Assembly (NCBI GenBank): GCA_015075635.1
Contig: JABTUA010000001.1
Span: 2,418,001 to 2,482,000, forward strand
Reading direction: 5' to 3'
Origin: Polyangiaceae bacterium
GTDB taxonomy: Bacteria; Myxococcota_A; Polyangia; Polyangiales; Polyangiaceae
Length of the DNA stretch: 64,000 nt
Shown here: positions 25,353-34,388 of the stretch, one piece after another
How the letters are laid out: each line of letters begins with the position of its first letter
How positions within the stretch are numbered: position 1 is the stretch's first letter
Notes under the pieces: generated by a model
Seen by the model: only the letters and a program-made list of their open reading frames with translations
Told to the model about the DNA's origin: nothing
Databases searched by the model: none
Position numbers and translations under genes: made by a program

Positions 25353-25418
25353 GGTCCGTCCCGAAAAGTGCACAATTCCGCGCGGCTGTCGACTACGCTG
25401 GCGTGCCCGGACGACGCG

Positions 25419-27782
25419 ATGGCTTCCCCTGCCCCACTGGAGAGCATCGGCAGATATCAGGTGGTCGGCCACCTCGCGACGGGCGGCATGGCGGAAATCC
25501 TGCTCGGGCGCCTGCGCGGCCCGAGCGGCTTCGAGCGCCCGGTGGTCATCAAGCGCATCCTGCCGCACCTGGCGGAGCAGCAACGCTTCGTGGACATGTT
25601 TTTGGACGAGGCGCGCATCGCCGCCGGCATTCAGCACAAGAACGTCGTTCAAGTCACCGATCTCGGGCACTCCGGCCAGCACCTGTACCTGGTGATGGAG
25701 TACCTCGAGGGCGAGAACGTGGCGGCGCTCATCAAGCGCAGCCTCGCGGTGAAGCGCAAGACCTCCTTCGGGCTGGCGGCCTACATCGTGGCCGAGGCCT
25801 GCTCCGGCCTGCACGCCGCCCACGAGCTCACCGACGACGCGGGCTCGCCGCTCGGCATCGTTCACCGCGACGTCTCCCCGCAGAACGTGTTCGTCACCTA
25901 CTCCGGCGGCGTGAAGGTCCTCGACTTCGGCGTCGCCAAGGCGTTCGTGCGCATCTCTCCGGAGACCGAGGCGGGCCAGCTCAAGGGCAAGGTCGAGTAC
26001 ATGTCGCCCGAGCAGGCGCGCGGCAAGCCGCTCGACCGCCGGAGCGACATCTTCGCGCTCGGCGTGGTCCTGTACGAGCTGGTGAGCCGGCGGCGGTTGT
26101 TCAAGCGCGACAGCGTGCTCGCGAGCCTCGAGGCCATCACCAAGGAGCCGATCTTGCCGCCGAGCCAGGTGGCCCCCGACTGCCCGGTCTCGCTCGAGCG
26201 CGTGATCCTGAAGGCGCTCGTCAAGGATCCCGCCGGGCGTTACGCGACCGCCGCCGAGATGCGCCGCGATCTCTTGGCGGTGACCCACGAGACCCTGGGC
26301 GCCGCCGACCCCGAGCAAGCGCTGGCCGGTGCGATGCAGGAGCTGTTCCGGGACCGCGCCACGGAGAAGCGGGAGATGCTCCGGCGCGTCCGCGCCGGCG
26401 AAGAGCACCCCGAGGTGCCCGTGGCGGAGCCCGACGAGTCGGTGGACATCCCGGATCTGATCGTGCCGCCCTCCGGCGCCCCGCTCGACCTGGGCGTCAC
26501 GCCCACCGGGCCGACCCTCGCTTCCGTGGACCGCCCCGAAGCGCTCGGAGCGCCGAGCGTGCCTCCCGCTTCGCCGGAGCACTACGACGGCAGCTTCGCC
26601 GACCTGGAGGTGATGGTGGGCGAGGCCATCGCGCGCTTCGGCATGGCCGGCGACGCCATCGTCGAGGGCGGCAAGATCCGCTTGGTCGGCGCCGGCCCCG
26701 AGGTGTCCGCCGACATCGCCGGGATGACGGATCACTGGGGCACCCTGGCGCCGGAGCTCCGCCAGCGTCGCGCCGCCGAGCTCGCCCGCCGCCTGGTGAC
26801 GGCCCGCCGCGCGGCGCTCGAGGGCGGCGCCAACAAGCCGCGCCGTGGTGTGCCGCGCGTCGTCGCGCCGCTGGTCATCGTCGTCGTCGCCGTCGTCGCA
26901 ATCGGCGCCGCGTTTCGCTACCTGGCTCCGGGTAGCAATTGGTCCTGGGGCAGCGCGAGCCCGAGCGCGTCCGCGATCAGCGCCGATCAGTACGAGCGCG
27001 AGCGCGCGGAGCGCGCGCAGCGCGTGTGCGAAGCGACGCGCGCGCGCATCATGCGCGGTGCGACCATCGGACCGACGGAGGTCGAAGGCTGGGTGGTCGA
27101 GCTGGCCCTCGCCCGCCCGAACGCCGATCCCGCGGCTGACCCCGCGCTCGGGGAGTTCTTGACCAAGAACCCGAACGGCAGCTGGCGCTTCGTCTGGAAG
27201 GAGGCCGGCGAGATCGCCAGCCACGAGGGCATCGGCACCGAGGTCACGCTGGCGCCGGAGCCAGTCCCGCTCGACGGCTCGCCTCACGGGCTGCGCCTGA
27301 CCTTCGCCGGGAAATACGTGACGCCGTACTTCTACTCGGGGGAGCGCCGCGCGTTTCTCAAGCTCGCCAACGCGCTGACCGAGAAGCTCGGCGCGACGCA
27401 CGGGGCGCTCTACGCGCGCTGCGCGCTGGGCACGACCCACCATCTGGGCGCCTGGTTCACCGGCCCGACCCCCGGCGCCGCCGCCGCCTCGCTGGTCTAC
27501 TGGATCGGCGCCTTCGGCGATCCCGCGCAGGTGCGAGAGTCGGTGCTCTTCCCGGACGGCGGCAGGGACGTCCGGGCCTCCGGCGCCCTCGGCCGCATCG
27601 CGGACAAGACCAAGAGCCTCGACCGCAACAAGGTGCGCGCGGTGATCGGCCAGCACGAGGGCATGATCACCGGCAAGGCCGACGGCCCGACCACCCTCAC
27701 CTTCCCGTTCGCGGACGCGAACCGCGCCGCGCGGGCGAGCTTCGAGGTGGCGAAGGTCTCGGGGGTGGGCGTGGAGCGTTGA
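25419..27782 (+). CDS. Membrane Ser/Thr protein kinase with large C-terminal domain
   Basis: 787 aa from the ATG at 25419. The N-terminal kinase has glycine loop LATGGMAEILLG, Lys45 in VVIKRIL, and catalytic loop HRDVSPQNV (149-157), the Ser-Pro-Gln variant common in myxobacterial kinases. It also has DFG at 169-171 and YMSPEQARG. A low-complexity, mostly acidic linker follows. A membrane helix lies at about 486-505 (VAPLVIVVVAVVAIGAAFRYL). The last 280 or so residues are extracytoplasmic, unrecognised and not PASTA. It is divergent from surE and ends 25 bp before the convergent glutaredoxin gene. Confidence 0.94.
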   Translation: MASPAPLESIGRYQVVGHLATGGMAEILLGRLRGPSGFERPVVIKRILPHLAEQQRFVDMFLDEARIAAGIQHKNVVQVTDLGHSGQHLYLVMEYLEGENVAALIKRSLAVKRKTSFGLAAYIVAEACSGLHAAHELTDDAGSPLGIVHRDVSPQNVFVTYSGGVKVLDFGVAKAFVRISPETEAGQLKGKVEYMSPEQARGKPLDRRSDIFALGVVLYELVSRRRLFKRDSVLASLEAITKEPILPPSQVAPDCPVSLERVILKALVKDPAGRYATAAEMRRDLLAVTHETLGAADPEQALAGAMQELFRDRATEKREMLRRVRAGEEHPEVPVAEPDESVDIPDLIVPPSGAPLDLGVTPTGPTLASVDRPEALGAPSVPPASPEHYDGSFADLEVMVGEAIARFGMAGDAIVEGGKIRLVGAGPEVSADIAGMTDHWGTLAPELRQRRAAELARRLVTARRAALEGGANKPRRGVPRVVAPLVIVVVAVVAIGAAFRYLAPGSNWSWGSASPSASAISADQYERERAERAQRVCEATRARIMRGATIGPTEVEGWVVELALARPNADPAADPALGEFLTKNPNGSWRFVWKEAGEIASHEGIGTEVTLAPEPVPLDGSPHGLRLTFAGKYVTPYFYSGERRAFLKLANALTEKLGATHGALYARCALGTTHHLGAWFTGPTPGAAAASLVYWIGAFGDPAQVRESVLFPDGGRDVRASGALGRIADKTKSLDRNKVRAVIGQHEGMITGKADGPTTLTFPFADANRAARASFEVAKVSGVGVER

Positions 27783-27786
27783 GGGA

Positions 27787-27806
27787 GGCGCGGGCCGAAC
27801 CGCGCC
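27787..27806. terminator. Bidirectional hairpin between kinase and grxD
   Basis: Seven-base stem GGCGCGG (27787-27793) and CCGCGCC (27800-27806) with loop GCCGAA, filling the gap between two convergent stop codons. There is no U-tract on either side, so if it terminates transcription the efficiency is uncertain. Confidence 0.45.
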
Positions 27807-27807
27807 C

Positions 27808-28122
27808 TCAGCTCTTCTGGACCAGCTCCTTGAGCTCGCCGCTCTCGAACAGGTCGGTCACGATGTCGCAGCCGCCGACGAGCTTTCCGTCCACGTAGAG
27901 CTGCGGGAAGGTGGGCCAGCTCGAGTACTCCTTCAAGCCTTCGCGCAGCTCCGGATCTTGCAGGATGTTCACGTCGCGGAAGTCCGCGCCGAGCTCCTTC
28001 AGCATCTGAACCACCCGCGCGGAGAAGCCGCACTGCGGGAAGATCTTGCTGCCCTTCATGAACAGCACGACCCCGCTCTGGCCGATGGTGTCTTGGATTT
28101 TCTGTCGGAGTGCGTCGTCCAT
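27808..28122 (-). CDS. grxD: Monothiol glutaredoxin (Grx4 type)
   Basis: 104 aa with the active-site motif CGFS at 31-34 (FPQCGFSARVVQML). It also has the glutathione-binding WPTFPQLYVDGKLVGGCDI typical of Grx4/GrxD. Such proteins carry [2Fe-2S] clusters and transfer or sense iron-sulfur status. It lies 4 bp downstream of a BolA gene; Grx4 and BolA form a known heterocomplex, so the pairing supports the call. Confidence 0.95.
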   Translation of the reverse strand: MDDALRQKIQDTIGQSGVVLFMKGSKIFPQCGFSARVVQMLKELGADFRDVNILQDPELREGLKEYSSWPTFPQLYVDGKLVGGCDIVTDLFESGELKELVQKS

Positions 28123-28126
28123 GGTC

Positions 28127-28378
28127 CTAACCTCTGGTCTTCGCCCAGGCCTCGGGCGTGTAGGTCTTGAGCGCGAGCGCGTGGATGGGCCCGCGCATGG
28201 CCTCGCCGAGCGCCGCGTAGACCAGCTGGTGCTGCTCGATGCGGCTCTTACCGACGAAGGCCTCGGAGACGATGGTCGCGTCGTAGTGATCCTGGGTTCC
28301 GGTCATGTCCTCGACGCGGATCTCCCCGTCGGGAAAGGCTTTTGCCAGGAGGGCGCGGACCGCCTCGGGCTCCATCAT
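28127..28378 (-). CDS. BolA family protein
   Basis: 83 aa, the usual BolA size. The motif region GTQDHYDATIVSEAFVGKSR and the loop around RIEQHQLVYAALGE match the class II KH-like fold, and a C-terminal His in PIHALALKTYTPEAW is conserved. It binds Grx4 through a shared [2Fe-2S] cluster and acts in iron-sulfur or redox regulation. It is first in a two-gene operon with grxD. An AT-rich stretch with TTGACA lies just upstream. Confidence 0.93.
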   Translation of the reverse strand: MMEPEAVRALLAKAFPDGEIRVEDMTGTQDHYDATIVSEAFVGKSRIEQHQLVYAALGEAMRGPIHALALKTYTPEAWAKTRG

Positions 28379-28389
28379 GGGCGCTTCAA

Positions 28390-28415
28390 ATGATACGTAA
28401 CGTCAGCTTTGTCAA
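28390..28415 (-). promoter_or_regulatory. Possible promoter of bolA-grxD
   Basis: On the minus strand a perfect TTGACA (28415-28410) is followed 14 bp later by TATCAT (28395-28390), in a locally AT-rich patch upstream of the BolA ATG. The spacer is shorter than the usual 16-18 bp, so the -10 element is uncertain. Confidence 0.3.
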
Positions 28416-28438
28416 CCCGGCCGCGGGTCCCGCTCGGC

Positions 28439-30511
28439 TCACTCCTTGGGCGGCGGCGCCGCCAGGAGCTTGATCTCGCGGACGGCGTCGCGGAAGCGCA
28501 CCTCCTGCTCGTTCATCGCCATCTTCACCTCGATCAGGCGCTTGGTGATCTGCTCCAAACGCTTGGTGACCTCGTCCAGGCGCTTGGTGAGCTTCACGCG
28601 CAGGTCGGCCGCCTGGGTGTTCTTCTCGATGGCGCGCAGCGACAGGCGGGTCTCGTTCGCGGCCTTCTCCAGCTCCGCCTGCTCGTCCACGAGCTTCCGC
28701 TCCTCGTCCACGCTCTTCTTCCAGACCTCGCGGACGGCCCACACGCTCTTGAGCTGCGCCTGCACCCCGGGGTTCGCGCGGCTGTCCGCGAGGAAGGCCT
28801 TGACGGCCTCGTCGGCCAGCGGCGAGAGCCAGCTGACCATCTGCTGGTGCGCGCGCCGCTCGTCCACGGTGAGCTCGCTCTTGCCGAAGGGCCTGACGCT
28901 CATCGGCACCAGGGCGTGCCCGAGGCCCGCGTTGTCTTCGGTGCCCGCTGGCGGCTTGAAGAGCCGGGTGCCGGCCGCGCGCGGGTGCTTGACCAGGACC
29001 TTGCCCGGCTTGTCGCCGCCGTTCGCGACCGTGTAGAGCGTCTTCTGAACGCTGTCCCGCTCGATCCAGAGCTCGCCCGCTTCGATCTTGAACACGCGGG
29101 CGCCTTGCTCGTCGTACTTGCGATCGAGGTGCACCGCCAGGCTGCGCTCGAGCGCGAAGGGCACCACCGCGGTGGCCTTGGGCGGCAGCGGATCGAGCAT
29201 GCCCTGGCCCAGGAACGAGCCTTTCTCGAAGACGGCGATGGGGCCGCGCTCGAGCAGCCCGTTGGTCGCGTTCGTGAAGCGCACCACGCGGAACGGATGA
29301 GACCCCGACTCGGGGACGCCGCCGTCGGGCGCGAACAGGAACACCGCCTCGCCCGGCACACGCTTGTTCAGGAGCAACACCATGGTGGCGCTCTCGTTCG
29401 GCACCGTGGTCGGCGTCGGGATTTCGTAGCGCGTCGCCCCCGCCTCGACGGCGACCGCCGCCAGCGCGCTCATGCGACGCGGCGCCGAGAGGCCCTCGCG
29501 TTTGGCTTCTTCCAGCGCCATGCGCCGCCGCTCGTCGCGGCTCGGCGCCGGCGCCTCCCTGGGCGGCGCGGGCGCCGGCTCCGCCGAGGGCGTCGTCGGT
29601 CGGGCTGCACCGGTGGCGGCTACGCGCTTGGGCGCCGGCTTCTTCTTGTTCTTCGCCAGATCTCCCTTGCCACCGGCCTTGGTGCTGGGCGCGTCGTCCT
29701 CGTCGAGGTCCGACAGGCCACCGCCACCAGGTCCAGCGCCGCGGAGGCCGAGCCCGCCTTCCATGGCCTTGTCCGCCGCCGTCTCCTCCGCCGCCTCGCC
29801 TCCGAAGCGCTCGAGCTCCGCCTCGCGCCGCTGCTGCAGGCTGGTGACGCCGGTCGGCACCGCCGCGATCACCTCGCCGGTGTCGGTCACGATGGGGCGC
29901 TCGGGGATCACGGGATCGCCCAGCGTGGACTCGAAGGCCAGCGGCGCGCCGGCCACCAGCACCAGATCGACGGCCTTCCAGTCTTCGCCCGAGACGTTCT
30001 GCACGATGCCCCAGGTCTGTAGATCGGCGTTGCCGCCGTCCTGCACCACCACCCGGTAGGAAGGACGCCAGACCGGCGTCTCGGACACGTAACCGATGGC
30101 CAGATCGTGCTCCTTGCCGTCGAGCTGCAGGATGACCTCGCGGAGCGGGTTCTTCTCCTTCTTCTTCGGCGGCAGCCCCGGCCAGGGCTTCAGCATGCTC
30201 TGGTAGCGCGGATCGAGCTCGGGCTCCTGCTCGTCGTCCAGGATCTCGAGGGGAAAGGACGCCGCCCGCACCGAGCTGCCGCCGCGCTCGACGATGGCCA
30301 GCGTGGCCAGAAAATCCCCCACCATGCGCTGGCGCATCTTGAAGGTCACCGCGTCCGCGTCCACGCGGCCGGAGCGCTCGAAGTAGCCGACGCCGTTGCG
30401 GTACACGACCACGCGCTTGAGCGGCAGCTGGTCCGTCGAGACGTTGGGACCGCGTGCGCAGCCGATGGCCAGCACGCTGGAAAAGACCAGGTTCCGAAGC
30501 ACGAAGCGCAT
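28439..30511 (-). CDS. DUF4139-family lipoprotein
   Basis: 690 aa. The signal peptide ends in lipobox LAIGC (SSVLAIGCARG). The early part RVVVYRNGVGYFERSG and the central WRPSYRVVVQDG, then VQNVSGEDWKAVDLVLV, are the look of DUF4140/DUF4139 (mucoidy-inhibitor-like) proteins. Inserted between about residues 230 and 350 is a low-complexity Lys/Pro/Ala/Glu region. The last 130 residues form a long coiled coil (heptad-like LTKRLDEVTKRLEQITKRLI). It is anchored in the outer or inner membrane; function is not established for the family. It is divergent from the gene at 30596. Confidence 0.75.
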   Translation of the reverse strand: MRFVLRNLVFSSVLAIGCARGPNVSTDQLPLKRVVVYRNGVGYFERSGRVDADAVTFKMRQRMVGDFLATLAIVERGGSSVRAASFPLEILDDEQEPELDPRYQSMLKPWPGLPPKKKEKNPLREVILQLDGKEHDLAIGYVSETPVWRPSYRVVVQDGGNADLQTWGIVQNVSGEDWKAVDLVLVAGAPLAFESTLGDPVIPERPIVTDTGEVIAAVPTGVTSLQQRREAELERFGGEAAEETAADKAMEGGLGLRGAGPGGGGLSDLDEDDAPSTKAGGKGDLAKNKKKPAPKRVAATGAARPTTPSAEPAPAPPREAPAPSRDERRRMALEEAKREGLSAPRRMSALAAVAVEAGATRYEIPTPTTVPNESATMVLLLNKRVPGEAVFLFAPDGGVPESGSHPFRVVRFTNATNGLLERGPIAVFEKGSFLGQGMLDPLPPKATAVVPFALERSLAVHLDRKYDEQGARVFKIEAGELWIERDSVQKTLYTVANGGDKPGKVLVKHPRAAGTRLFKPPAGTEDNAGLGHALVPMSVRPFGKSELTVDERRAHQQMVSWLSPLADEAVKAFLADSRANPGVQAQLKSVWAVREVWKKSVDEERKLVDEQAELEKAANETRLSLRAIEKNTQAADLRVKLTKRLDEVTKRLEQITKRLIEVKMAMNEQEVRFRDAVREIKLLAAPPPKE

Positions 30512-30595
30512 GACAGCTCTCCTCCGAGGGACCGGGCGACGCTAGTCCCTGAACCTTGGCGACGCCAGGGACAAGCTCGGCTATTCTCCGCGGTC

Positions 30596-31630
30596 GTGAC
30601 CGACGCCGCCCCGCCTCGCAAGCCCCCGCCAAAGCCCCCTCAGCGCCCGCCGCCCCTGCGCCGCGAGCAGCCCTCGATGACGGAGCACGAGAAGGAGAAG
30701 CTCACCTTTCAGGCGCTAGGCCTCCTGAACGAGCAGGTCCAGGCCCGCATCGTCCACTACAAGGGCGAGCTCGAGACCAGCCCCGAGCTCGACGCCATCA
30801 CCGCGCAGGTGGTCGCTCAGATCAAGGGCATGCAGGCCGCGCTCGGCACCGGCGAGAGCCCGAACGTACCGGCGGAGCAGCTCGAAGAGCAGCAGGGCAA
30901 GACCATGACCCGACTGCTCAGCCGGCTCTTCGCCAGCGACGGCAACTTCGCCACCCAGAACATGAAGACCATCGGGCGCCGCATCGCGAAGCTGTTCTTC
31001 GAGAGCGAGCTGCACGAGAAGTCCCGCGGGGACAAGGACAAGGTCATCCACCACGCCGAGCAGGGCGTGTACTACGTCCTGAACCGCTACAAGAACCGCC
31101 TGCGCGCCGAGCTCGAGGGCTTCGAGTACACCAGCAACGACGTCAAGCAGCAGACGCTGGAGTTGCTGGCCAAGATCGAGCGCGATCTGCAGGTCGGTTT
31201 CCTGTCGCGGCGCTCGCCGGAGCTGAACCGGGTGATGCACATCCACAGCGGCGTGCTGCTCGAGTTCCTGCAGAAGCACCTGCCGCCGCGCCTCGAGGCC
31301 ATGTGCCGCGCGACGCTCCGCGCAGCCCACACCGGCCGCAGCCCGAACGCGGTGAACTACAAGGTGCTGAGCACGCAGTTCCCCGAGTTCCGCGCCAACT
31401 GGGAGCGGATCTTCATGGAGCAGATGGTGAACTTCTGCGGCGACGAGCTGCTCGGCAAGCTCCAGAACAGCGAGGAAGCCTTCCGCGACGAGACCATCCG
31501 CTTCTTCACCGATCCGCACCTGTTCAGCGACACCGCCGAGGTGATCTGCGACGGGATCTACGATTTCCTGTGCCTCGAGGGCTTCCTGGACCTGCCCGTG
31601 GACTGGCGGGTCAAGCTCGCGAGGAACTAG
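30596..31630 (+). CDS. Uncharacterised conserved soluble protein
   Basis: 344 aa from the GTG at 30596; an ATG at 30677 (MTEHEKEKLTFQALG) is an alternative that drops a Pro/Arg-rich leader. The body is mostly helical and charged, without signal peptide or membrane segment, e.g. NRYKNRLRAELEGFEYTSND and LEFLQKHLPPRLEAMCRATL. I do not recognise the family. The stop TAG shares one base with the GTG of the next gene, so the two are coupled, and the partner is a membrane-anchored NTF2-like protein. Confidence 0.75.
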   Translation: MTDAAPPRKPPPKPPQRPPPLRREQPSMTEHEKEKLTFQALGLLNEQVQARIVHYKGELETSPELDAITAQVVAQIKGMQAALGTGESPNVPAEQLEEQQGKTMTRLLSRLFASDGNFATQNMKTIGRRIAKLFFESELHEKSRGDKDKVIHHAEQGVYYVLNRYKNRLRAELEGFEYTSNDVKQQTLELLAKIERDLQVGFLSRRSPELNRVMHIHSGVLLEFLQKHLPPRLEAMCRATLRAAHTGRSPNAVNYKVLSTQFPEFRANWERIFMEQMVNFCGDELLGKLQNSEEAFRDETIRFFTDPHLFSDTAEVICDGIYDFLCLEGFLDLPVDWRVKLARN

Positions 31631-32139
31631 TGTCCAGGCGCTGGCTCGGGATCGGCGCCGCGGTGATCGGCGTCGCCGTCCTGCTTTACGCGATCTTCGC
31701 GCGGAAGAACGACGAGGAGCTGATCCGCGAGCAGCTCGACCGCCTGGCGACGGTGGTTCGGGTCTCCGGTCCGGGCGAGAACCCGATCTTCCGCGGGACG
31801 CGCATGAAGAAGGAGTTCGAGACGCTGTTCGTGCCGAACGTGCGGGTGGACATCAGCGAGCTCACCAACCTGAAGTCCGGTCGCGACGACCTGGTCGGTG
31901 TGGCCACGCGCGCCGGTACGATCTTTCGCACCGCGGAGGTCGAGATCCACCCGGACTCCGTCGAGCTGCTGGCCGGCGCCACCAGCGCCACGGTCCGCGG
32001 CAGCGCCAGCATGACCGGTGATCGCGGTAGCGGCCCCGAGCGCGACGAGCGCGACGTCACCTTCGGCCTGTCAAAGACCAAAGACGGCTGGCTGATCGAC
32101 TCGGTGGTGGTCACGCCCCGGCGGGAGGACGGGGAGTAA
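31630..32139 (+). CDS. Membrane-anchored NTF2-like protein
   Basis: 169 aa, GTG start overlapping the previous stop by one base. One N-terminal membrane helix (RWLGIGAAVIGVAVLLYAIF) acts as an uncleaved anchor. The rest has the helix-then-curved-sheet layout of SnoaL/NTF2-like folds (EELIREQLDRLATVV; FRTAEVEIHPDSVELLAG; FGLSKTKDGWLIDSVVV). No catalytic residues are evident. It is coupled to the upstream uncharacterised gene, so the two probably act together. Confidence 0.7.
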   Translation: MSRRWLGIGAAVIGVAVLLYAIFARKNDEELIREQLDRLATVVRVSGPGENPIFRGTRMKKEFETLFVPNVRVDISELTNLKSGRDDLVGVATRAGTIFRTAEVEIHPDSVELLAGATSATVRGSASMTGDRGSGPERDERDVTFGLSKTKDGWLIDSVVVTPRREDGE

Positions 32140-32190
32140 CCCCGCTCGAGTCGGTACCGAGCGCGTTCCGAGCTCGATGCCTTGATCGAG

Positions 32191-32210
32191 GAGGTCGAGG
32201 GTCCGACCTC
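32191..32210. terminator. Hairpin between convergent genes
   Basis: GAGGTCG (32191-32197) pairs with CGACCTC (32204-32210) across loop AGGGTC. It directly abuts the stop codon of the minus-strand gene and lies downstream of the plus-strand gene. No U-tract follows. Confidence 0.4.
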
Positions 32211-34169
32211 TCAGCTCCGACGGCGGCGGGCCAGGAGCCCGAGAGCGCCGAGCAGGCCGAGGAGCGCCGCAGGCCAGACCGGCGCGGTCTTCGGCGCGCG
32301 GCAGCCGCAGCCGCCGTCGTCGCCGCTGTCGGTGGTGCCGCCCTTCGGCGTCTGACCGCCGCTCGCGGCCGCCGCGTCGCTGCCCGCGTCGTTGACCGCG
32401 CCACCGCTGCCGCCCGTGCCCGCCTCGGGCAACACGCACTGCCCGGCCACGCAGACCTTCGGCGGAATGCAGAGGGGGTTGCACTGCGAAGCCTCGCAAG
32501 CGCCGGTCTTCGGGTTGCACGTCTCACCGTCGCCGCAGAGCACGCCTTCACAGAGCGGGACGCAGCCGGTGGTCGAGTTGCACTTCTGGCCCTGAGGGCA
32601 GATCACACCGGAGCACTTCCCGACGCACGCGCCGGTCGCGTCGCAGTGCTCACCCGCCGCGCAGGTCTTGCCCTGGCACGCTGGAGGCACGCAACCGTCG
32701 GTGCCGCCCTTGTCGCACACCTCGCCGGTGTTGCAGCCGATGTCCCCCGCGTAGCACTTGCAGGGCGCCTTGCACTCGCCGAGCCAGCACTGCTTCGGCG
32801 GCGGGCACTGCACGCCGGCACACAAGTCGACGCATTTGCCGTCCTTGCACGACTCGCCGAACGGACACACGACGCCGTCGCAGGCTGGCTTGCACTTCTT
32901 GGTCTGCGAGTCGCACACCGAGCCTGGCGGGCAACCGCCGGTCGTGCAGTCGTCAGGGACGCAGATCGAGCCCTGAGCGGTGCCCTGACACGTCGAGCCG
33001 ATGGGGCAGTTGCCGATCTCGCCCACCTTGCAGGGCGGCACGCAGATGCTCGTGTGGCAGTAGAGGCCGCTCGGACACGCGCCCGGCGTGCCGTCGCAAT
33101 CCAGATCGGTCGCCGAATCGCACGGCTCCGGCGCGCCTGGATAGACCTTGGCGTCGTCGTCCTTGCAGTCGCAAGGCTTGGTCGCGCCCGGGCAGCTGCA
33201 GTCGACGAACCCGTCCTTGTCGGCGTCGGGGCAGACGCCGCTTCCCTCTTCAGTGAGGCCCGCGACGGCGTCCACCTCGCCCTCTTGAGAGTGGTACTCG
33301 CACGCGCCGAACTCCTTGCCGTCGTAGCCCGCGACGATCGAGGCGTAGCGGAACGTGATCCCGCAGGGGAGCCCGTGCACCTGCACGAAAGAGTCGTCCT
33401 CCACGGCGTAGTTCGCCGTGTCGCCGCACGCGGCGTAGGTTGGGTTGCCCGGAGAAGGCTGGCGCGTGGTGAACCAGCCATGCGTGAAGATCTGCTGGAG
33501 CACGGCACGGTTCCACTTCTGCGGATCGGTGCCGGTCGTGGCTGGGTCGTTGATGGCCTCCTTCGCCAGCGGGTTGTCCGTCAGGTAGACGGTGTACTCG
33601 ATCGACTCGCAGGGCTGCGGCCCGTGGTCGTTCTGTGCGAAGATCGCCACCTTGTTCGAAGGGCCGCCCAGATCGAAGACCAGGCCCTCCCAGGGGAAGT
33701 AGCCCTGCGTGTTGCCATCCGGCACGCAGTTCGTGATGGCGCGGTTCGGGCAGCCGTTCACCAGCGTGTGATCGATGAGCCGGCAGGGGTGCCACCACAG
33801 ATGATCGAGCTTCTCCAGGTACTTCGTCGCGTTCGCGACCGTGTTGGTGACCGCCGCGTTGCAGGTGTACTGGCTCGGGCAGTCGTAAGGCGGGGTGGAC
33901 TCGCCCGCGCAGCCCGCCCAGCTCGTGGTGTCGCAGCCCGGCCAGTTGTTGAAGAACTTGGCAAACAGCGGGAGCTGGGGGCCGGTCAGGCCGTTCTTGT
34001 CCTTGAAGATGTCGTTGACCACGCCGCCCGCGGATTGAATCGCGTTGATGCAGGCGTTGGAGGAGGTCGGCGGGTTGCTGTCGCACAAGCCGGTCGCGGC
34101 CCGTGCGCTGGCGGCATGGCCGAGCGCCGCGAGCGCGAGCCCCAAAGACAAAGCCTTCCTGATGCCCAT
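32211..34169 (-). CDS. Cys-rich secreted protein with MYXO-CTERM-type tail
   Basis: 652 aa from the ATG at 34169. A signal peptide (LGLALAALGHAASARAATG) precedes a globular N-terminal domain of about 300 residues. A MopE-like metal-binding stretch follows (DADKDGFVDCSCPG; YPGAPEPCDSATDLDCDG). About eight Cys repeats come next, each roughly 25-35 residues (CPPGSVCDSQTKKCKPACDG; CAAGEHCDATGACVGKCSG). The end GCGCR, a short hydrophobic helix (WPAALLGLLGALGLLA) and RRRRS form a MYXO-CTERM-type sorting signal, known from myxobacteria for surface anchoring. It is probably a surface adhesin or binding protein. Confidence 0.85.
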   Translation of the reverse strand: MGIRKALSLGLALAALGHAASARAATGLCDSNPPTSSNACINAIQSAGGVVNDIFKDKNGLTGPQLPLFAKFFNNWPGCDTTSWAGCAGESTPPYDCPSQYTCNAAVTNTVANATKYLEKLDHLWWHPCRLIDHTLVNGCPNRAITNCVPDGNTQGYFPWEGLVFDLGGPSNKVAIFAQNDHGPQPCESIEYTVYLTDNPLAKEAINDPATTGTDPQKWNRAVLQQIFTHGWFTTRQPSPGNPTYAACGDTANYAVEDDSFVQVHGLPCGITFRYASIVAGYDGKEFGACEYHSQEGEVDAVAGLTEEGSGVCPDADKDGFVDCSCPGATKPCDCKDDDAKVYPGAPEPCDSATDLDCDGTPGACPSGLYCHTSICVPPCKVGEIGNCPIGSTCQGTAQGSICVPDDCTTGGCPPGSVCDSQTKKCKPACDGVVCPFGESCKDGKCVDLCAGVQCPPPKQCWLGECKAPCKCYAGDIGCNTGEVCDKGGTDGCVPPACQGKTCAAGEHCDATGACVGKCSGVICPQGQKCNSTTGCVPLCEGVLCGDGETCNPKTGACEASQCNPLCIPPKVCVAGQCVLPEAGTGGSGGAVNDAGSDAAAASGGQTPKGGTTDSGDDGGCGCRAPKTAPVWPAALLGLLGALGLLARRRRS

Positions 34170-34388
34170 GCGCCCAAGGGTACCCGCCTCTCGACTCCGG
34201 CGCTCCAGTATTCGTCTTGGACGAGGGGCAGGCATGCGGCGCCACTTCGCGCTTCCGAGTTCCGCGCCAACCGGGCGCGGTTCTTCACGGCTCCCCTCAG
34301 TGCCCGACCAGGGCGAACACGACCTCTGTGACGATCAATGGGACGATCGCGATCTCGAGGGCGAAGCGGCAAGACAGCAGGAGTCGAT

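Noticed and set aside
25353..27656. Minus-strand extension of the surE frame through the kinase gene
   Set aside because: SurE begins at the ATG at 25352 with its usual N-terminus; the extension is antisense to a clear kinase domain.
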